This document shows, piece after piece, positions 52,736 to 62,494 of a DNA stretch of 62,577 nucleotides. The DNA lies in contig JAKPTX010000109.1 of the NCBI GenBank assembly GCA_029570835.1, positions 1 to 62,577 on the forward strand, read 5' to 3'. The notes beneath the pieces were generated by a model, which did not search any database, was not told the origin of the DNA, and saw nothing but the letters and a program-made list of their open reading frames with translations. This DNA is from Bacteroidota bacterium (GTDB lineage: Bacteria; Bacteroidota; Bacteroidia; Bacteroidales; WCHB1-69). The translations under genes and the position numbers were made by a program. The first letter of the stretch is position 1. The number at the start of each line of letters is the position of its first letter.

Positions 52736-55700
52736 ATGGTTAACACTTTTTCTCCACCATCTTTGGAGCAACTTTTAAAGTATATCCTAAAGGATCTTAA
52801 TAGTAAATCGGAGATATTCGGTATTTCTGAAAAGTTGTTTTATAAACCATGGTTTTATCATGTTTTATATACTAAATCTGGAGGAAAATTTCTTCATAAT
52901 CCACTCGGTCTTGCTTCCGGCCCACACACTCAGCTTGCACAGAATATTGTAGCAGGCTGGCTTTGCGGCGCCAGATTTATTGAATTGAAGACAGTAAATG
53001 AAACCAATTATACTAAACAAAACAATCCAAGTATTGATGTGCCCTTTGAGGGTTATAATTGCGGAAGTTCACACGAACTCCCTGTTAGAGAAGTTTTTGA
53101 TCAATATCTTAATGCATGGATTCTGATTCATATTTTACATAATCGTTTGTACAAATCAGTTAGAAAGGATGTCGAGGTAGGTACTGTGTTTAACATGAGT
53201 TTGGGGTCAAGTTTGATTCAGGTTAGGAGTGAGGAGATACTATGGTTTATTGATAAGATGATGAATTGCTCCGAGGAACTTGAAAACAAAATAAAAACTA
53301 TAAAGAATATTTATCCGTCAGTAACATCTTTAAAAATTCCTACAAATATTTCAAATAGTGTTACTCTTTCGGTAGAGCAGGGGAGTGTGCCACGTGAAAT
53401 TGAATATGTAGTTAAATATCTGATGATGGATAAAAAACTGCATACTACACTTAAATTAAATCCTACCCTTTTGGGCGTCAAGTCTATACGTGCGCTATTA
53501 AATAAAAATCGAGGATATGATGTGCATATCCCTGATTCAGTTTTTGATGATAATCTGCAATATGTTGATTTAATTGACCTGATTTCCAAATTACAAAAGA
53601 CGGCAGATGAAATGAAATTGGAGCTTAATTTCAAAGTGTCCAATGCTCTTAATTGTTTAAAGGAAAGTAGGGCTTTACCAAAAGATGAAAACCTCTTTAT
53701 AAGTGGCGCTGCATTGCATCCTGTTGCAGTAAACCTTGCTGCTAACCTTCAAACAAGATTTGAAGGAAATTTAAATCTATCGTTTTCCGGAGGTGTTGAC
53801 TATTATAATGTTGCTAATTTAATCAAATGCGGGTTTAAAACAATAACCGTCTGTACCGATCTTTTAAAACCTGGAGGATATGGTCGCTTAGCTCAATACT
53901 TTGATAGTATATATAAAGAATTTGTAAAAGTAGGAGCCCGGAATATTTTTGAATATACAATTAAGACAAGTAATGAAGCGAGCGTTTTAGAGGCAAGCCT
54001 CGAACATTTGAAAGATTATGCTATATATACGCTTAGTGATAAAAGATACCAAAGAGACCTATCTAAAAACTATAACATAAAAACCTCTAAAAAGCTCTAT
54101 CCTTATGACTGTATCGAGGCGCCCTGTGTTAGCCAATGTTCTGTCAATCAGGATGTGCCGAGCTATTTGTGGTTTGCAGCGAAACATGATATAAATAAAT
54201 CGTTTTCTTTTATTATACAAAACAATCCGTTTCCTTCAATAACCGGTTCTGTTTGCGATCACTTATGTAAAACAAAATGCACGAGGATAAATTATGATGA
54301 ACCGGTGAAAATAAGGGAGGTCAAGAGGTATGTGTCTGAAAAGATAGAAACTAATCAGCAAGATCAACCTATTACTCAAAAAAATGAGAAAAAAATCTGT
54401 GTTATCGGAGGCGGTATATCCGGTCTCTCTTGTGCATGGTTTCTTAATCAGGCTGGTTTTGCTGTAGATGTTTTTGAAGCTGATGCCTATCCGGGGGGAA
54501 TGGTGGTAAATTCTGTTCCAGCATTTCGCTTAGAAGACAAAAGTATTTTAAGGGATATCGAACGTATAAGAAAAAGTGGAGTAAACATTATTACAAAAAC
54601 TGTAGTGAACAGTAAAAAGTTTCTCCAACTAAGAAAAAAATACGATTATGTTTTTATCTCTACCGGCTTCCAGGTGGCAAGTATCTCTATTATTGATGGT
54701 ACCGGTTGTAAAAACATTTTTGAAGCTATAGATTTTTTAAAGATTGTAAAGCAAAATAAAAAGGTTGAGCTTGGGCAAAATGTTGCAGTATTTGGAGGGG
54801 GGAATCATGCGGTAGATGCAGCACGCACAGCTCAGCATTTGTTGGGAGCCAACGGAGTAACCTCATTAGTCTGTCAATATACAATAAATGACATAAAGGC
54901 CGATAAAGAGGAAGTTGCTGCGATGATAGAAGAGGGAGTCAATATTGTTGAAATGGTTTTTCCTATTCAGATAATAAGAGAAGACAACCATGTTAAAGGT
55001 CTTGAATATCGTGTAGTGGAACAATATGAAACTAATAAAAACGGACACATCAAACCACTAAAAATCTCGAAAACGATACATAGTTTAGAATTTGATACTA
55101 TTATTTTTAGTGGTAGCTACTCATCAAATATCAATTTTGTCGAACCAGATCAGCTTAAGACCAAAGAAGGCTCATTGTTGACCCGCATGAAAAATGTGTA
55201 TATCGGAGGTGGAGCCAGGCTCGGCGAAACAACGCTGATCAAGGCTATTGCTGATGGAAGGAATGCTGCTTTGGAGATTATGAAAAAAGAAAATATTCTA
55301 CAGCTTCCGACGCCCGAAAAAATATTGACAGAAGAAGAGATTGCTGAGTTGTTGTTGAAAAAAAACAAGCGCGAAATCGCAGTAAAGCAAAAGGATGTAC
55401 CAATAGAAGAGCGTAATAATTTTGAGGCGGTTATCCATCCATTGACTAAAACTCAAGCTATATACGAAGCCAAGCGCTGCCTGCAATGTGATGTGATCTG
55501 CAACGTTTGCGTCAGCGTTTGCCCTAATAACGCCTTTATAGGTTTTGAAATAAAACCTGAAGAGTTGCTTATCCCAACAATAAATTATAATAACGACAAC
55601 TTTAAAGTAAGTAAGAAAAAGAGACTTGATATTAAACAAAAATATCAGGTTATATGTGTTGCCGACTGGTGTAATGAATGCGGTAACTGCACTACTTTTT

Positions 55701-56023
55701 GCCCAACGGCAGGGACACCTTATAAGGATAAAAACCGCTTGCATTTCGATAAAGCCGCTTTTAAAAATGAAGGTAGAGGCTTCCTATTATCAACTGATGG
55801 GGATTTGAAACAGCTAATTATGAAAAAAGATGGGAAATTGTCGGTTCTCTCCTTAAATTGGGATGCGTTGATTTTTGAAAATGACGATTGCATGGCCGTT
55901 CTTGATAAAAACACTTTCGAAATAGAACATATTGATATTTTTACCGACAGTAAAAGAACTTTTGATCTGCCCGAGATTACAGAAATGAAAATAATATTTA
56001 ATGCTGTCGAAAATTTAGTTTAG
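52736..56023 (+). CDS. YgfK-like multidomain iron-sulfur flavoprotein (putative selenate reductase subunit family)
   Basis: The 1095-residue protein has a dihydroorotate-dehydrogenase-like TIM barrel first (about 1-430, with NPLGLASGPHTQLAQNI and FSGGVDYYNVANLI), then a cysteine-rich segment (about 458-520), an FAD-binding fold with CVIGGGISGLSCA near residue 555, an NAD(P)-binding AVFGGGNHAVDAA near 683, and two ferredoxin-type clusters near 913 (RCLQCDVICNVCVSVCP) and 978 (WCNECGNCTTFCP). This is the order in E. coli YgfK and a permuted version of dihydropyrimidine dehydrogenase. E. coli YgfK is about 1030 residues. It stands alone, without xanthine-dehydrogenase-like or hydantoinase partners, so the electron acceptor and substrate are unknown. 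Confidence 0.85.
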   Translation: MVNTFSPPSLEQLLKYILKDLNSKSEIFGISEKLFYKPWFYHVLYTKSGGKFLHNPLGLASGPHTQLAQNIVAGWLCGARFIELKTVNETNYTKQNNPSIDVPFEGYNCGSSHELPVREVFDQYLNAWILIHILHNRLYKSVRKDVEVGTVFNMSLGSSLIQVRSEEILWFIDKMMNCSEELENKIKTIKNIYPSVTSLKIPTNISNSVTLSVEQGSVPREIEYVVKYLMMDKKLHTTLKLNPTLLGVKSIRALLNKNRGYDVHIPDSVFDDNLQYVDLIDLISKLQKTADEMKLELNFKVSNALNCLKESRALPKDENLFISGAALHPVAVNLAANLQTRFEGNLNLSFSGGVDYYNVANLIKCGFKTITVCTDLLKPGGYGRLAQYFDSIYKEFVKVGARNIFEYTIKTSNEASVLEASLEHLKDYAIYTLSDKRYQRDLSKNYNIKTSKKLYPYDCIEAPCVSQCSVNQDVPSYLWFAAKHDINKSFSFIIQNNPFPSITGSVCDHLCKTKCTRINYDEPVKIREVKRYVSEKIETNQQDQPITQKNEKKICVIGGGISGLSCAWFLNQAGFAVDVFEADAYPGGMVVNSVPAFRLEDKSILRDIERIRKSGVNIITKTVVNSKKFLQLRKKYDYVFISTGFQVASISIIDGTGCKNIFEAIDFLKIVKQNKKVELGQNVAVFGGGNHAVDAARTAQHLLGANGVTSLVCQYTINDIKADKEEVAAMIEEGVNIVEMVFPIQIIREDNHVKGLEYRVVEQYETNKNGHIKPLKISKTIHSLEFDTIIFSGSYSSNINFVEPDQLKTKEGSLLTRMKNVYIGGGARLGETTLIKAIADGRNAALEIMKKENILQLPTPEKILTEEEIAELLLKKNKREIAVKQKDVPIEERNNFEAVIHPLTKTQAIYEAKRCLQCDVICNVCVSVCPNNAFIGFEIKPEELLIPTINYNNDNFKVSKKKRLDIKQKYQVICVADWCNECGNCTTFCPTAGTPYKDKNRLHFDKAAFKNEGRGFLLSTDGDLKQLIMKKDGKLSVLSLNWDALIFENDDCMAVLDKNTFEIEHIDIFTDSKRTFDLPEITEMKIIFNAVENLV

Positions 56024-56159
56024 CTTCATTTTAGTAATCATTATTGATTATTATCCCGAATTGATTAATATAGAGCCTTTTAGAACTGAATTTTTGCTTT
56101 TATTTATCCTGATTTAGTGTTTATTCAGTGGTATTATTAAAAATCCCCTTAATAAATCT

Positions 56160-56167
56160 TAGCTTTG
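56160..56167 (+). promoter_or_regulatory. Promoter -7 element before the alpha-oxoamine synthase gene
   Basis: TAGCTTTG matches TAnnTTTG, 24 bases before the ATG at 56192. It overlaps the TTG at 56165, which therefore is not the start. Confidence 0.55.
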
Positions 56168-56191
56168 CAGCCAAATTTAAAAATTAGTAAA

Positions 56192-57457
56192 ATGGATATT
56201 TATACAAAGTTTGGTGACATGGGCCCGTTAGGGAGGTTTAACCGTGAGAGTTTTGGTTACTTTATGTTTCCTCGCCTTGAGGGTGAAATAGCTCCACACA
56301 TGATGTTTATGGGGAAAAAACGTCTAATCTGGTCGTTGAATAATTACTTAGGTCTTGCCAATCATCCTGAAGTTCGTGAAGCTGATACCAAGGCTACTGA
56401 ACAATGGGGACTGGCTTATCCAATGGGTGCACGTATGATGTCGGGGCATTCGGTGCATCATGAACGGTTGGAACGCGAACTTGCTGAATATGAAAAAAAA
56501 GAAGATGCTTACCTGCTAAACTACGGATATCAGGGAATGGTATCAATAATTGAAACTTTAGTGAATCGCCACGATGTTATTGTTTATGACTCCGAATCTC
56601 ATGCCTGTATAATTGATGGTTGCAGGCTTCATTTTGGGAAACGTTTTGTTTTTCCTCATAATAACATGGAAAGGTTCGAAAGAGAGCTGGAAAGAGCTTA
56701 CAAACTCACACAACAAACCGGTGGCGGTATTTTGGTAATTACAGAGGGTGTCTATGGTATGTCGGGCGATCTGGGTAAACTTCGTGATATATTAGCATTA
56801 AAAAAGAAGTACCCCTTCAGGCTCCTTGTGGACGATGCCCATGGTTTTGGTACTATGGGACCAACCGGAGCAGGAACCTCCGAGCATCTCAAGGTAATGG
56901 ATGAAGTGGATCTCTATTTTGGAACATTTGCCAAAGCAATGGCTGGTATAGGAGCCTTTGTAGCCGGCGAAAAAGAGGCTATCGAATACTTGAGATACAA
57001 CCTACGTTCGCAAATATTTGCTAAATCCCTGCCTATGCCTATGGTTTTCGGAGCCTTAAAACGTTTGGAATTGATCAGAACACGTCCAGAACTACGTGAA
57101 AATCTTTGGAAGATTGTTAATGCGCTACAATCGGGACTGAAAGAAAAAGGGTTTAATATAGGAGATACGGAATCGCCCGTTACTCCGGTATTCCTCGAAG
57201 GAGATATCCCCGAAGCAACACATATAACTTGGGATCTGCGCGAAAACTATAATGTTTTTTGTTCTATTGTTACTTATCCCGTAGTGCCGAAAGGAGTGAT
57301 TCTTCTCAGGCTAATACCAACGGCTGTACATACCCTCGAAGATGTTGAATATACAATTGATGCCTTTTCGAAGATTAAAGAAAAATTAGATGCAGGACTT
57401 TATCCTAAGGATAAGATGGTAGATGCCGAACAGTTTATGAAAGCATATACCAAATAA
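56192..57457 (+). CDS. Alpha-oxoamine synthase family enzyme (serine palmitoyltransferase-like)
   Basis: The 421-residue PLP enzyme condenses an amino acid with an acyl thioester. SESHACIIDG with H138 stacks on the cofactor, VDDAHGFGTMG carries D215, and K248 in GTFAKAMAGIGAF forms the Schiff base. The protein begins MDIYTKFGDMGPLGRF, not as typical KBL or BioF, and Bacteroidota relatives are used for sphingolipid bases or for sulfonolipids (cysteate acyltransferases). I therefore favour a long-chain base enzyme, but cannot choose between serine, cysteate and glycine as substrate. A membrane protein gene follows 26 bases later. Confidence 0.85.
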   Translation: MDIYTKFGDMGPLGRFNRESFGYFMFPRLEGEIAPHMMFMGKKRLIWSLNNYLGLANHPEVREADTKATEQWGLAYPMGARMMSGHSVHHERLERELAEYEKKEDAYLLNYGYQGMVSIIETLVNRHDVIVYDSESHACIIDGCRLHFGKRFVFPHNNMERFERELERAYKLTQQTGGGILVITEGVYGMSGDLGKLRDILALKKKYPFRLLVDDAHGFGTMGPTGAGTSEHLKVMDEVDLYFGTFAKAMAGIGAFVAGEKEAIEYLRYNLRSQIFAKSLPMPMVFGALKRLELIRTRPELRENLWKIVNALQSGLKEKGFNIGDTESPVTPVFLEGDIPEATHITWDLRENYNVFCSIVTYPVVPKGVILLRLIPTAVHTLEDVEYTIDAFSKIKEKLDAGLYPKDKMVDAEQFMKAYTK

Positions 57458-57483
57458 TATGAAGTAAATGAGTTAAAAGAATC

Positions 57484-58326
57484 ATGTTGGTTGATAAGAC
57501 ACTTGATAGATATAAGAGGACAAAAGATAATTTTTTTATCATAACTGTTAATTCGATAGCATACTTTATCATCTCTTTTATTGTCATCTATTTGCTTGGG
57601 CAGTTGCTCACTGCTGTCATTGCTTTACAGTATGATTTTAAAAGCGTTATTTATTATCATAGGCTTGCCTGGGCTATTGACTCAAGTGATTGGACCGTAG
57701 AATCGGTGAAGTTGTTATTCAGCTTAGCTCCTTTACTTTCGTTTATTGTTGGCGTTATCTGTCTTATAATCTATGTACTGCTGTATGACGAACGTACCAA
57801 TTTAAAGCAGTTCTTTTTGTGGGGTTTTGCTCATGGCATGGTATGGTTTTTTGGCGCTACGCTGGCCGGCGCGCTTCTCGATAAGGGAATAGGATACGTG
57901 ATCATGTATATGTATTTTCAAGATACCGAAAGGACTATCCTATCACTTCTATCCCTAACTGCGCTATTACTTACAGCAGCCTTTACAACAAGGTGGTTTC
58001 TTTTTTCAGGAAATGCATACTTCAATCAATTGAATGAGCATAATCGTTCTTTTTTTACTTATAGTCAAATAATTGTTCCTGCCATTTTGGGCACTCTAAT
58101 CCTGATACTATCGAAATTGCCATTAATTACCTATTATGAGCTTTTTACCTTGCTTACCATGTTAGTCTTTATTATTCCAATATTGGCTACCCATCGCAGT
58201 TTCCCTACTTTTTATTTTGATGAAATCCCCATTACCATTAAAGCAGATAAAAAAGCTATTATTACTGCTTCACTGATGCTCGTAGCATTTCGGGTTATTT
58301 TTCATTTTGGAATTATGATAGGGTAA
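57484..58326 (+). CDS. Polytopic membrane protein of unknown function
   Basis: The 280-residue protein has six to seven hydrophobic segments, at about residues 20-50, 75-98, 110-135, 150-172, 194-212, 218-236 and 259-278. Few charged residues lie within them. I recognise no family motif. It follows the alpha-oxoamine synthase by 26 bases without a terminator, so it could be involved in lipid handling (context only). Confidence 0.7.
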   Translation: MLVDKTLDRYKRTKDNFFIITVNSIAYFIISFIVIYLLGQLLTAVIALQYDFKSVIYYHRLAWAIDSSDWTVESVKLLFSLAPLLSFIVGVICLIIYVLLYDERTNLKQFFLWGFAHGMVWFFGATLAGALLDKGIGYVIMYMYFQDTERTILSLLSLTALLLTAAFTTRWFLFSGNAYFNQLNEHNRSFFTYSQIIVPAILGTLILILSKLPLITYYELFTLLTMLVFIIPILATHRSFPTFYFDEIPITIKADKKAIITASLMLVAFRVIFHFGIMIG

Positions 58327-58407
58327 TTTTGACAGAAATTTTTATTTGTGAAATTGTCATTATATGATTTTTTTTTGTACTTTGGCAATCACATTTTAAA
58401 AATTTGC

Positions 58408-58415
58408 AAAGGAGG
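58408..58415 (+). promoter_or_regulatory. Strong Shine-Dalgarno sequence of the GYD gene
   Basis: AAAGGAGG lies five bases before the ATG at 58421. Such sites are rare in this phylum and suggest efficient translation. Confidence 0.7.
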
Positions 58416-58420
58416 TATTT

Positions 58421-58717
58421 ATGCAAACGTACATTTTGTTTACCAAACTCTCGACTGATCTCTCTTACGAATTAAAAAACCGCAAGCGTCAAGGACGTGC
58501 ATGGATGGAACAAGTAAAAGCAAAGTGTCCTGAGGTAAAGTTTTTGGCGCATTATGCTATTCTTGGTGAGTATGATTTTATTGATATTTACGAAGCTCCC
58601 GACCCCGAAACGGCTGCTAAGGTTTCCATAATCAGCCAGGAACACGGGGCTTTACATGCAAAAAGCATGTTAGCCATACCCTACAAGCGCTTCCTTGAAT
58701 TAACGGATGAGATTTGA
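58421..58717 (+). CDS. GYD-domain protein
   Basis: The 98-residue protein matches the GYD family of small alpha/beta proteins: YILFTKLSTDLSYELKNR at the start and LGEYDFIDIYEAPDPETAAK with the GYD-like signature (here G-E-Y-D). The function of the family is unknown; a ferredoxin-like dimeric fold is likely. The gene has a strong ribosome site and its own terminator, so it is a single-gene unit and probably well expressed. Confidence 0.88.
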   Translation: MQTYILFTKLSTDLSYELKNRKRQGRAWMEQVKAKCPEVKFLAHYAILGEYDFIDIYEAPDPETAAKVSIISQEHGALHAKSMLAIPYKRFLELTDEI

Positions 58718-58735
58718 TCAGCGGAAATTACAAAG

Positions 58736-58777
58736 GCCGGGATAGAAGCGCATGCTTTTTTACCCCCGGCTTTTTTT
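58736..58777 (+). terminator. Rho-independent terminator of the GYD gene
   Basis: GCCGGG (58736-58741) pairs with CCCGGC (58765-58770), followed by seven T residues. Confidence 0.85.
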
Positions 58778-58969
58778 GAATTAACTTAATTTTGAGCCCG
58801 TTACGAAAATAGAGTTTTTTAAAATATTAACTTAAATAGTAATTGAGTAAAGTTTAGAATTTCAATGATTTATAAATTTATTGTTTGTTTATGGTTGTTC
58901 AACAAAGTTGGAATATTCGTGGCTAAAATTAATTATTGTAGTCTTCTTAATCTTAAAAGTTAAAGTGTT

Positions 58970-60271
58970 ATGATCAGATTGTCCCTTTTTAATTATGTGA
59001 TAAAAAGATTTATCCTAACTCTATTTTACATCTTCATTTGTTATAATTCCGAATCGCAAAATATCAAAGCCTTATTTATAGGTAACAGCTATACTGCATC
59101 AAACAATTTACTTGCAATTATTAATCAATTAGCATTATCTGTTGGCGACACTTTGGAACACAGTAGTAATACCCCCGGAGGATACACTTTCCAGCAGCAC
59201 TGTTCAAACACCACAACCATCAATTTGATAGAAGAGGCTAAATGGGATTTTGTCGTACTTCAGGAGCAAAGCCAATTACCTTCCTTTCCCGATAATCAGG
59301 TTGCAATCATGGTATATCCTTACGCGGCTAGGTTGGACAGCATGATAAAATTTTACAATCCTTGCGCAACAACAACATTTTTTATGACCTGGGGAAGAAG
59401 AGATGGCGACCCTGAGTATTGTCCGGTTTTTCCGCCTGTGTGTACTTATGAAGGTATGGATAGCCTTCTCCAGTTAAGATATACTATAATGGCCGAAAAT
59501 AACCACGCTGCAATAGCGCCGGTAGCTAAAGTGTGGAGAAAGCTCAGAACTGATAACCCCGAGATAGAGTTATATTCCCATGACGGAAGCCATCCCAGTA
59601 ATAGTGGATCATTTGCAGCAGCCTGCACTTTCTATTCTATTTTGTTCGGGAAAGACCCTGAGCTAACATCTTATAACTTTACACTGGATCCGCTTGAGGC
59701 CGCAACAATCAAACATACTGCCAAAGCGATCGTTTATGATAGCCTCGATCATTGGTTCAGATTTGAAATACGACCAATAGCTGATTTTAGCAGTTCTGTT
59801 ACTAATGCAACCGTTATATTTACTAATCATTCAACAAATGCTGATAGCTATTTCTGGGATTTCGGTGATGGAAATAGTAGCACATTAGTTTCGCCGGTTC
59901 ACACATATTCGGAGACGGGGCGTTATGAGGTAAGCCTTGAAGCTACAGATGTTTCATGCGGCAAGTCAGATATTGCCAAACAGATAATTGAAATAATTAC
60001 TACAGGGATTTTTAATATCAAAGAAAATAACGTTCCGGTTTTTTACCCTAATCCTGCCGGCAGCAGCCTAATTGTAAAAACAGATACTAAGGTGAGATAT
60101 TTAACCATCTATGATTCGTTTGGGAGAGAGGTTATTTGCCAGATTGCCGAAAATGGCTGCACTGAAATCTTTGTTGATGTAAGTACTTTGCATAATGGAG
60201 TGTACTATCTTGTTCTTTCCGGTGAAGATTATATTACGAGTAGATCAAAGTTTGTAAAATATGGATCATAG
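58970..60271 (+). CDS. Secreted SGNH-like hydrolase with PKD domain and T9SS sorting tail
   Basis: The 433-residue protein starts with a signal peptide (about 1-30). The catalytic domain (about 32-262) opens with LFIGNSYTAS, where S40 would be the nucleophile, and has SHDGSHPS with D204 and H207 near its end, as in SGNH/GDSL-type esterases (GNS instead of GDS). A PKD domain follows (about 263-340, FWDFGDGNSST), then a T9SS type A tail with VFYPNPAGSS (about 352-433). It should act at the cell surface or outside, perhaps deacylating a glycan. The substrate is unknown. Confidence 0.85.
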   Translation: MIRLSLFNYVIKRFILTLFYIFICYNSESQNIKALFIGNSYTASNNLLAIINQLALSVGDTLEHSSNTPGGYTFQQHCSNTTTINLIEEAKWDFVVLQEQSQLPSFPDNQVAIMVYPYAARLDSMIKFYNPCATTTFFMTWGRRDGDPEYCPVFPPVCTYEGMDSLLQLRYTIMAENNHAAIAPVAKVWRKLRTDNPEIELYSHDGSHPSNSGSFAAACTFYSILFGKDPELTSYNFTLDPLEAATIKHTAKAIVYDSLDHWFRFEIRPIADFSSSVTNATVIFTNHSTNADSYFWDFGDGNSSTLVSPVHTYSETGRYEVSLEATDVSCGKSDIAKQIIEIITTGIFNIKENNVPVFYPNPAGSSLIVKTDTKVRYLTIYDSFGREVICQIAENGCTEIFVDVSTLHNGVYYLVLSGEDYITSRSKFVKYGS

Positions 60272-60364
60272 TTTTGCTCTACACATTATGTTTTCCCGAA
60301 AGGTGTAAGTGGGATTGATATTCTGTTTTTTTTTAAGTTTTTTGCTCTAATCAGCTATCCGATA

Positions 60365-61975
60365 TTAATATGGAGGTGCGACCGAGAATCCATCTTCTGC
60401 AATTTCGTCGTCGCCATCATTATTATAAAGGTCTTGATCGGGTAAATCGTCCGTTATATCATCATTCATTTTTGAGGGTAAAATAACAGCATTTGTTTCG
60501 AAGTTTACATTTCCATGGATTCTATCAACGTTGTACATATTTGTTCCATCTTCAAAATCGGAGAAATGTGCATATTTAGCATCAAATCTGAGTTTTATCT
60601 CGTCTAATGCTCCGTTTCGGTGTTTGGCTATGATAAGTTGTGCAATACCTGTAGAAGACTCTCCATCTTCAAGCCTGTCAATTTTATAATATTCGGCTCT
60701 ATAAATGAAAAGTACCATATCGGCATCTTGCTCAATAGCGCCTGATTCGCGTAGGTCGGATAGGATTGGTTTTTTCAGTCCTGGTCGTGTTTCAACCGAA
60801 CGGTTTAATTGCGACAGGGCAATAACCGGGATGTCGAGTTCTTTTGCCAAGCTTTTTAGCGATCTGGAAATATTACTGATCTCTTGTTCACGGTTTCCTT
60901 TTTCAATGCCTCCTTGCATCAGTTGAATATAATCTATTATGATAAGCTGTATGCCATATTGTTGTTTCATTCGGCGGGCTTTGGCCCGTAGTTCGAATAT
61001 TGTTAACGCCGGTGTATCGTCAATGTAGAGTGGGGCGGCCAACAAGTTGTTTATCCGTGCATTGAGTTGTTGCCATTCGTGTTCTGCTAATTCTCCTTTT
61101 TTTAGTTTATCAAACGATAGTCTGGTTTCGCTGGCAATAAGTCTTGTAGCTAATTGAATGGAAGACATCTCAAGCGAAAAGATTGCTACCGGACGATTAA
61201 GTTCGGCTGTTATGCTTTTTGCCATAGTAAGAGCAAAGGCTGTTTTTCCCATACCTGGTCTGGCGGCAAGCACGATAAGGTCGGAATCCTGCCAACCGGC
61301 AGTGATACGATCAAGCCTGGTAAATCCAGATGGCACTCCACGATAGCTGCCATCAGAGTTTCGGGCATTTTCAATGTGTTTTACAGCCTCTATCACCAAC
61401 GTCTTCATGTCGTTATGATCACGGCGGAGATTGTTTTCGCTTATTGAAAACAATTTTTGTTCAGCCTTATCAAGTAAATCAAAAACATCGGTAGTATCTT
61501 CATAGGCTTCTTTAGTGATCTCGGAGGCAATTTCGATCAAACGCCGCTGTATGTACTTCTGGACGACTATACGGGCATGATACTCAATGTTTGCTGCCGA
61601 GGCAACTCTACGTGTTAGTTGGGCAATATAATAAGCGCCACCGACAATCTCAAGCTCGCCTTTTGACTTTAGTTCGTGAGTAACGGTGAGCATGTCAATT
61701 GGCTTTTGCCTGGCAAAAAGATCTTGAATAGCGGAGTAGATTTTTTTGTGAGCATCTAAATAGAAGACTTCAGGTTTTAAAAAATCAATGACGGCAGTCA
61801 GAGCATTTTGCTCAAGGAGTAATCCTCCGATCACGGCTTCTTCTAAATCAATAGCTTGTGGCGGCACTTTACCATACTCCATCAACGCTGAAGTTAATGT
61901 GCGCGCACCTACCGAACGCCCGTCAGATACGGTTCGCAGAGACTTTTCAAGAATGCTTTTTCCCTCTTCATTCAT
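60365..61975 (-). CDS. dnaB: Replicative DNA helicase
   Basis: The 536-residue hexameric helicase unwinds DNA at the replication fork. The N-terminal domain (about 35-140) has PPQAIDLEEAVIGGLLLEQN, and the RecA-like core has Walker A in AARPGMGKTAFAL, DYIQLM as Walker B end, and SQLNRSVETR. No intein is present. The C-terminal 65 residues are acidic and probably disordered. TATTTTTG lies on the minus strand at 61987-61980, only five bases before the ATG, so either the transcript is leaderless or another promoter is used. Confidence 0.95.
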   Translation of the reverse strand: MNEEGKSILEKSLRTVSDGRSVGARTLTSALMEYGKVPPQAIDLEEAVIGGLLLEQNALTAVIDFLKPEVFYLDAHKKIYSAIQDLFARQKPIDMLTVTHELKSKGELEIVGGAYYIAQLTRRVASAANIEYHARIVVQKYIQRRLIEIASEITKEAYEDTTDVFDLLDKAEQKLFSISENNLRRDHNDMKTLVIEAVKHIENARNSDGSYRGVPSGFTRLDRITAGWQDSDLIVLAARPGMGKTAFALTMAKSITAELNRPVAIFSLEMSSIQLATRLIASETRLSFDKLKKGELAEHEWQQLNARINNLLAAPLYIDDTPALTIFELRAKARRMKQQYGIQLIIIDYIQLMQGGIEKGNREQEISNISRSLKSLAKELDIPVIALSQLNRSVETRPGLKKPILSDLRESGAIEQDADMVLFIYRAEYYKIDRLEDGESSTGIAQLIIAKHRNGALDEIKLRFDAKYAHFSDFEDGTNMYNVDRIHGNVNFETNAVILPSKMNDDITDDLPDQDLYNNDGDDEIAEDGFSVAPPY

Positions 61976-62494
61976 TGGCCAAAAATACTAAACAACTTTC
62001 ACTATTTTTGATTTTTTTTAATTTAGTTATCAACAATAGTAATTTTTTTTTCAATTTTATTAAGAGTGAACAAGTTATGAATAAAAAATCAAAATAGATG
62101 TTTTTCTAATAATAATGCCTTGAAAAATAGATATGGAAAAGTTTGATTTTGCCTTACATTCTTGCCCGGTAAAGTGTAATATTCATAATTTTGATCTTTC
62201 AATTCACTCATTCACAGAATTGCTTTTTTTGAATTTCGAAAACCAAGCCCCTTGCATTTCAGTGAACAAAGTATTTTGATACTTCAACCGGTTAATTTTT
62301 TTCACCGAACAACTTTGAATGAAAATATTGCATACGGTTTTCGTTACACATATTATGTGCTCCTTTTTAATATTACGGAATAAGAGGTAAAAGGTTTTGT
62401 TATTGCCGCAAAGAGATTATTAGAGGCTCATAGCCATAAAAAAAGCCTGTCGGAGCAATTTGACAGGCTTTTTTGTAAGTATTTAGATCAGGTG
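61976..62494. other. Gap between dnaB and the T9SS cargo gene
   Basis: No gene is evident. The stretch contains the dnaB upstream region (very AT-rich, 61980-62060) and the terminator at 62438-62474. Confidence 0.5.
62438..62474. terminator. Bidirectional terminator after the T9SS cargo gene
   Basis: AAAAAAAGCCTGTC (62438-62451) pairs with GACAGGCTTTTTT (62462-62474). It lies 20 bases past the stop codon of the minus-strand cargo gene. Confidence 0.88.

Noticed and set aside
60705-61447. Plus-strand open frames across dnaB
   Set aside because: They are antisense shadows of a highly conserved helicase gene.
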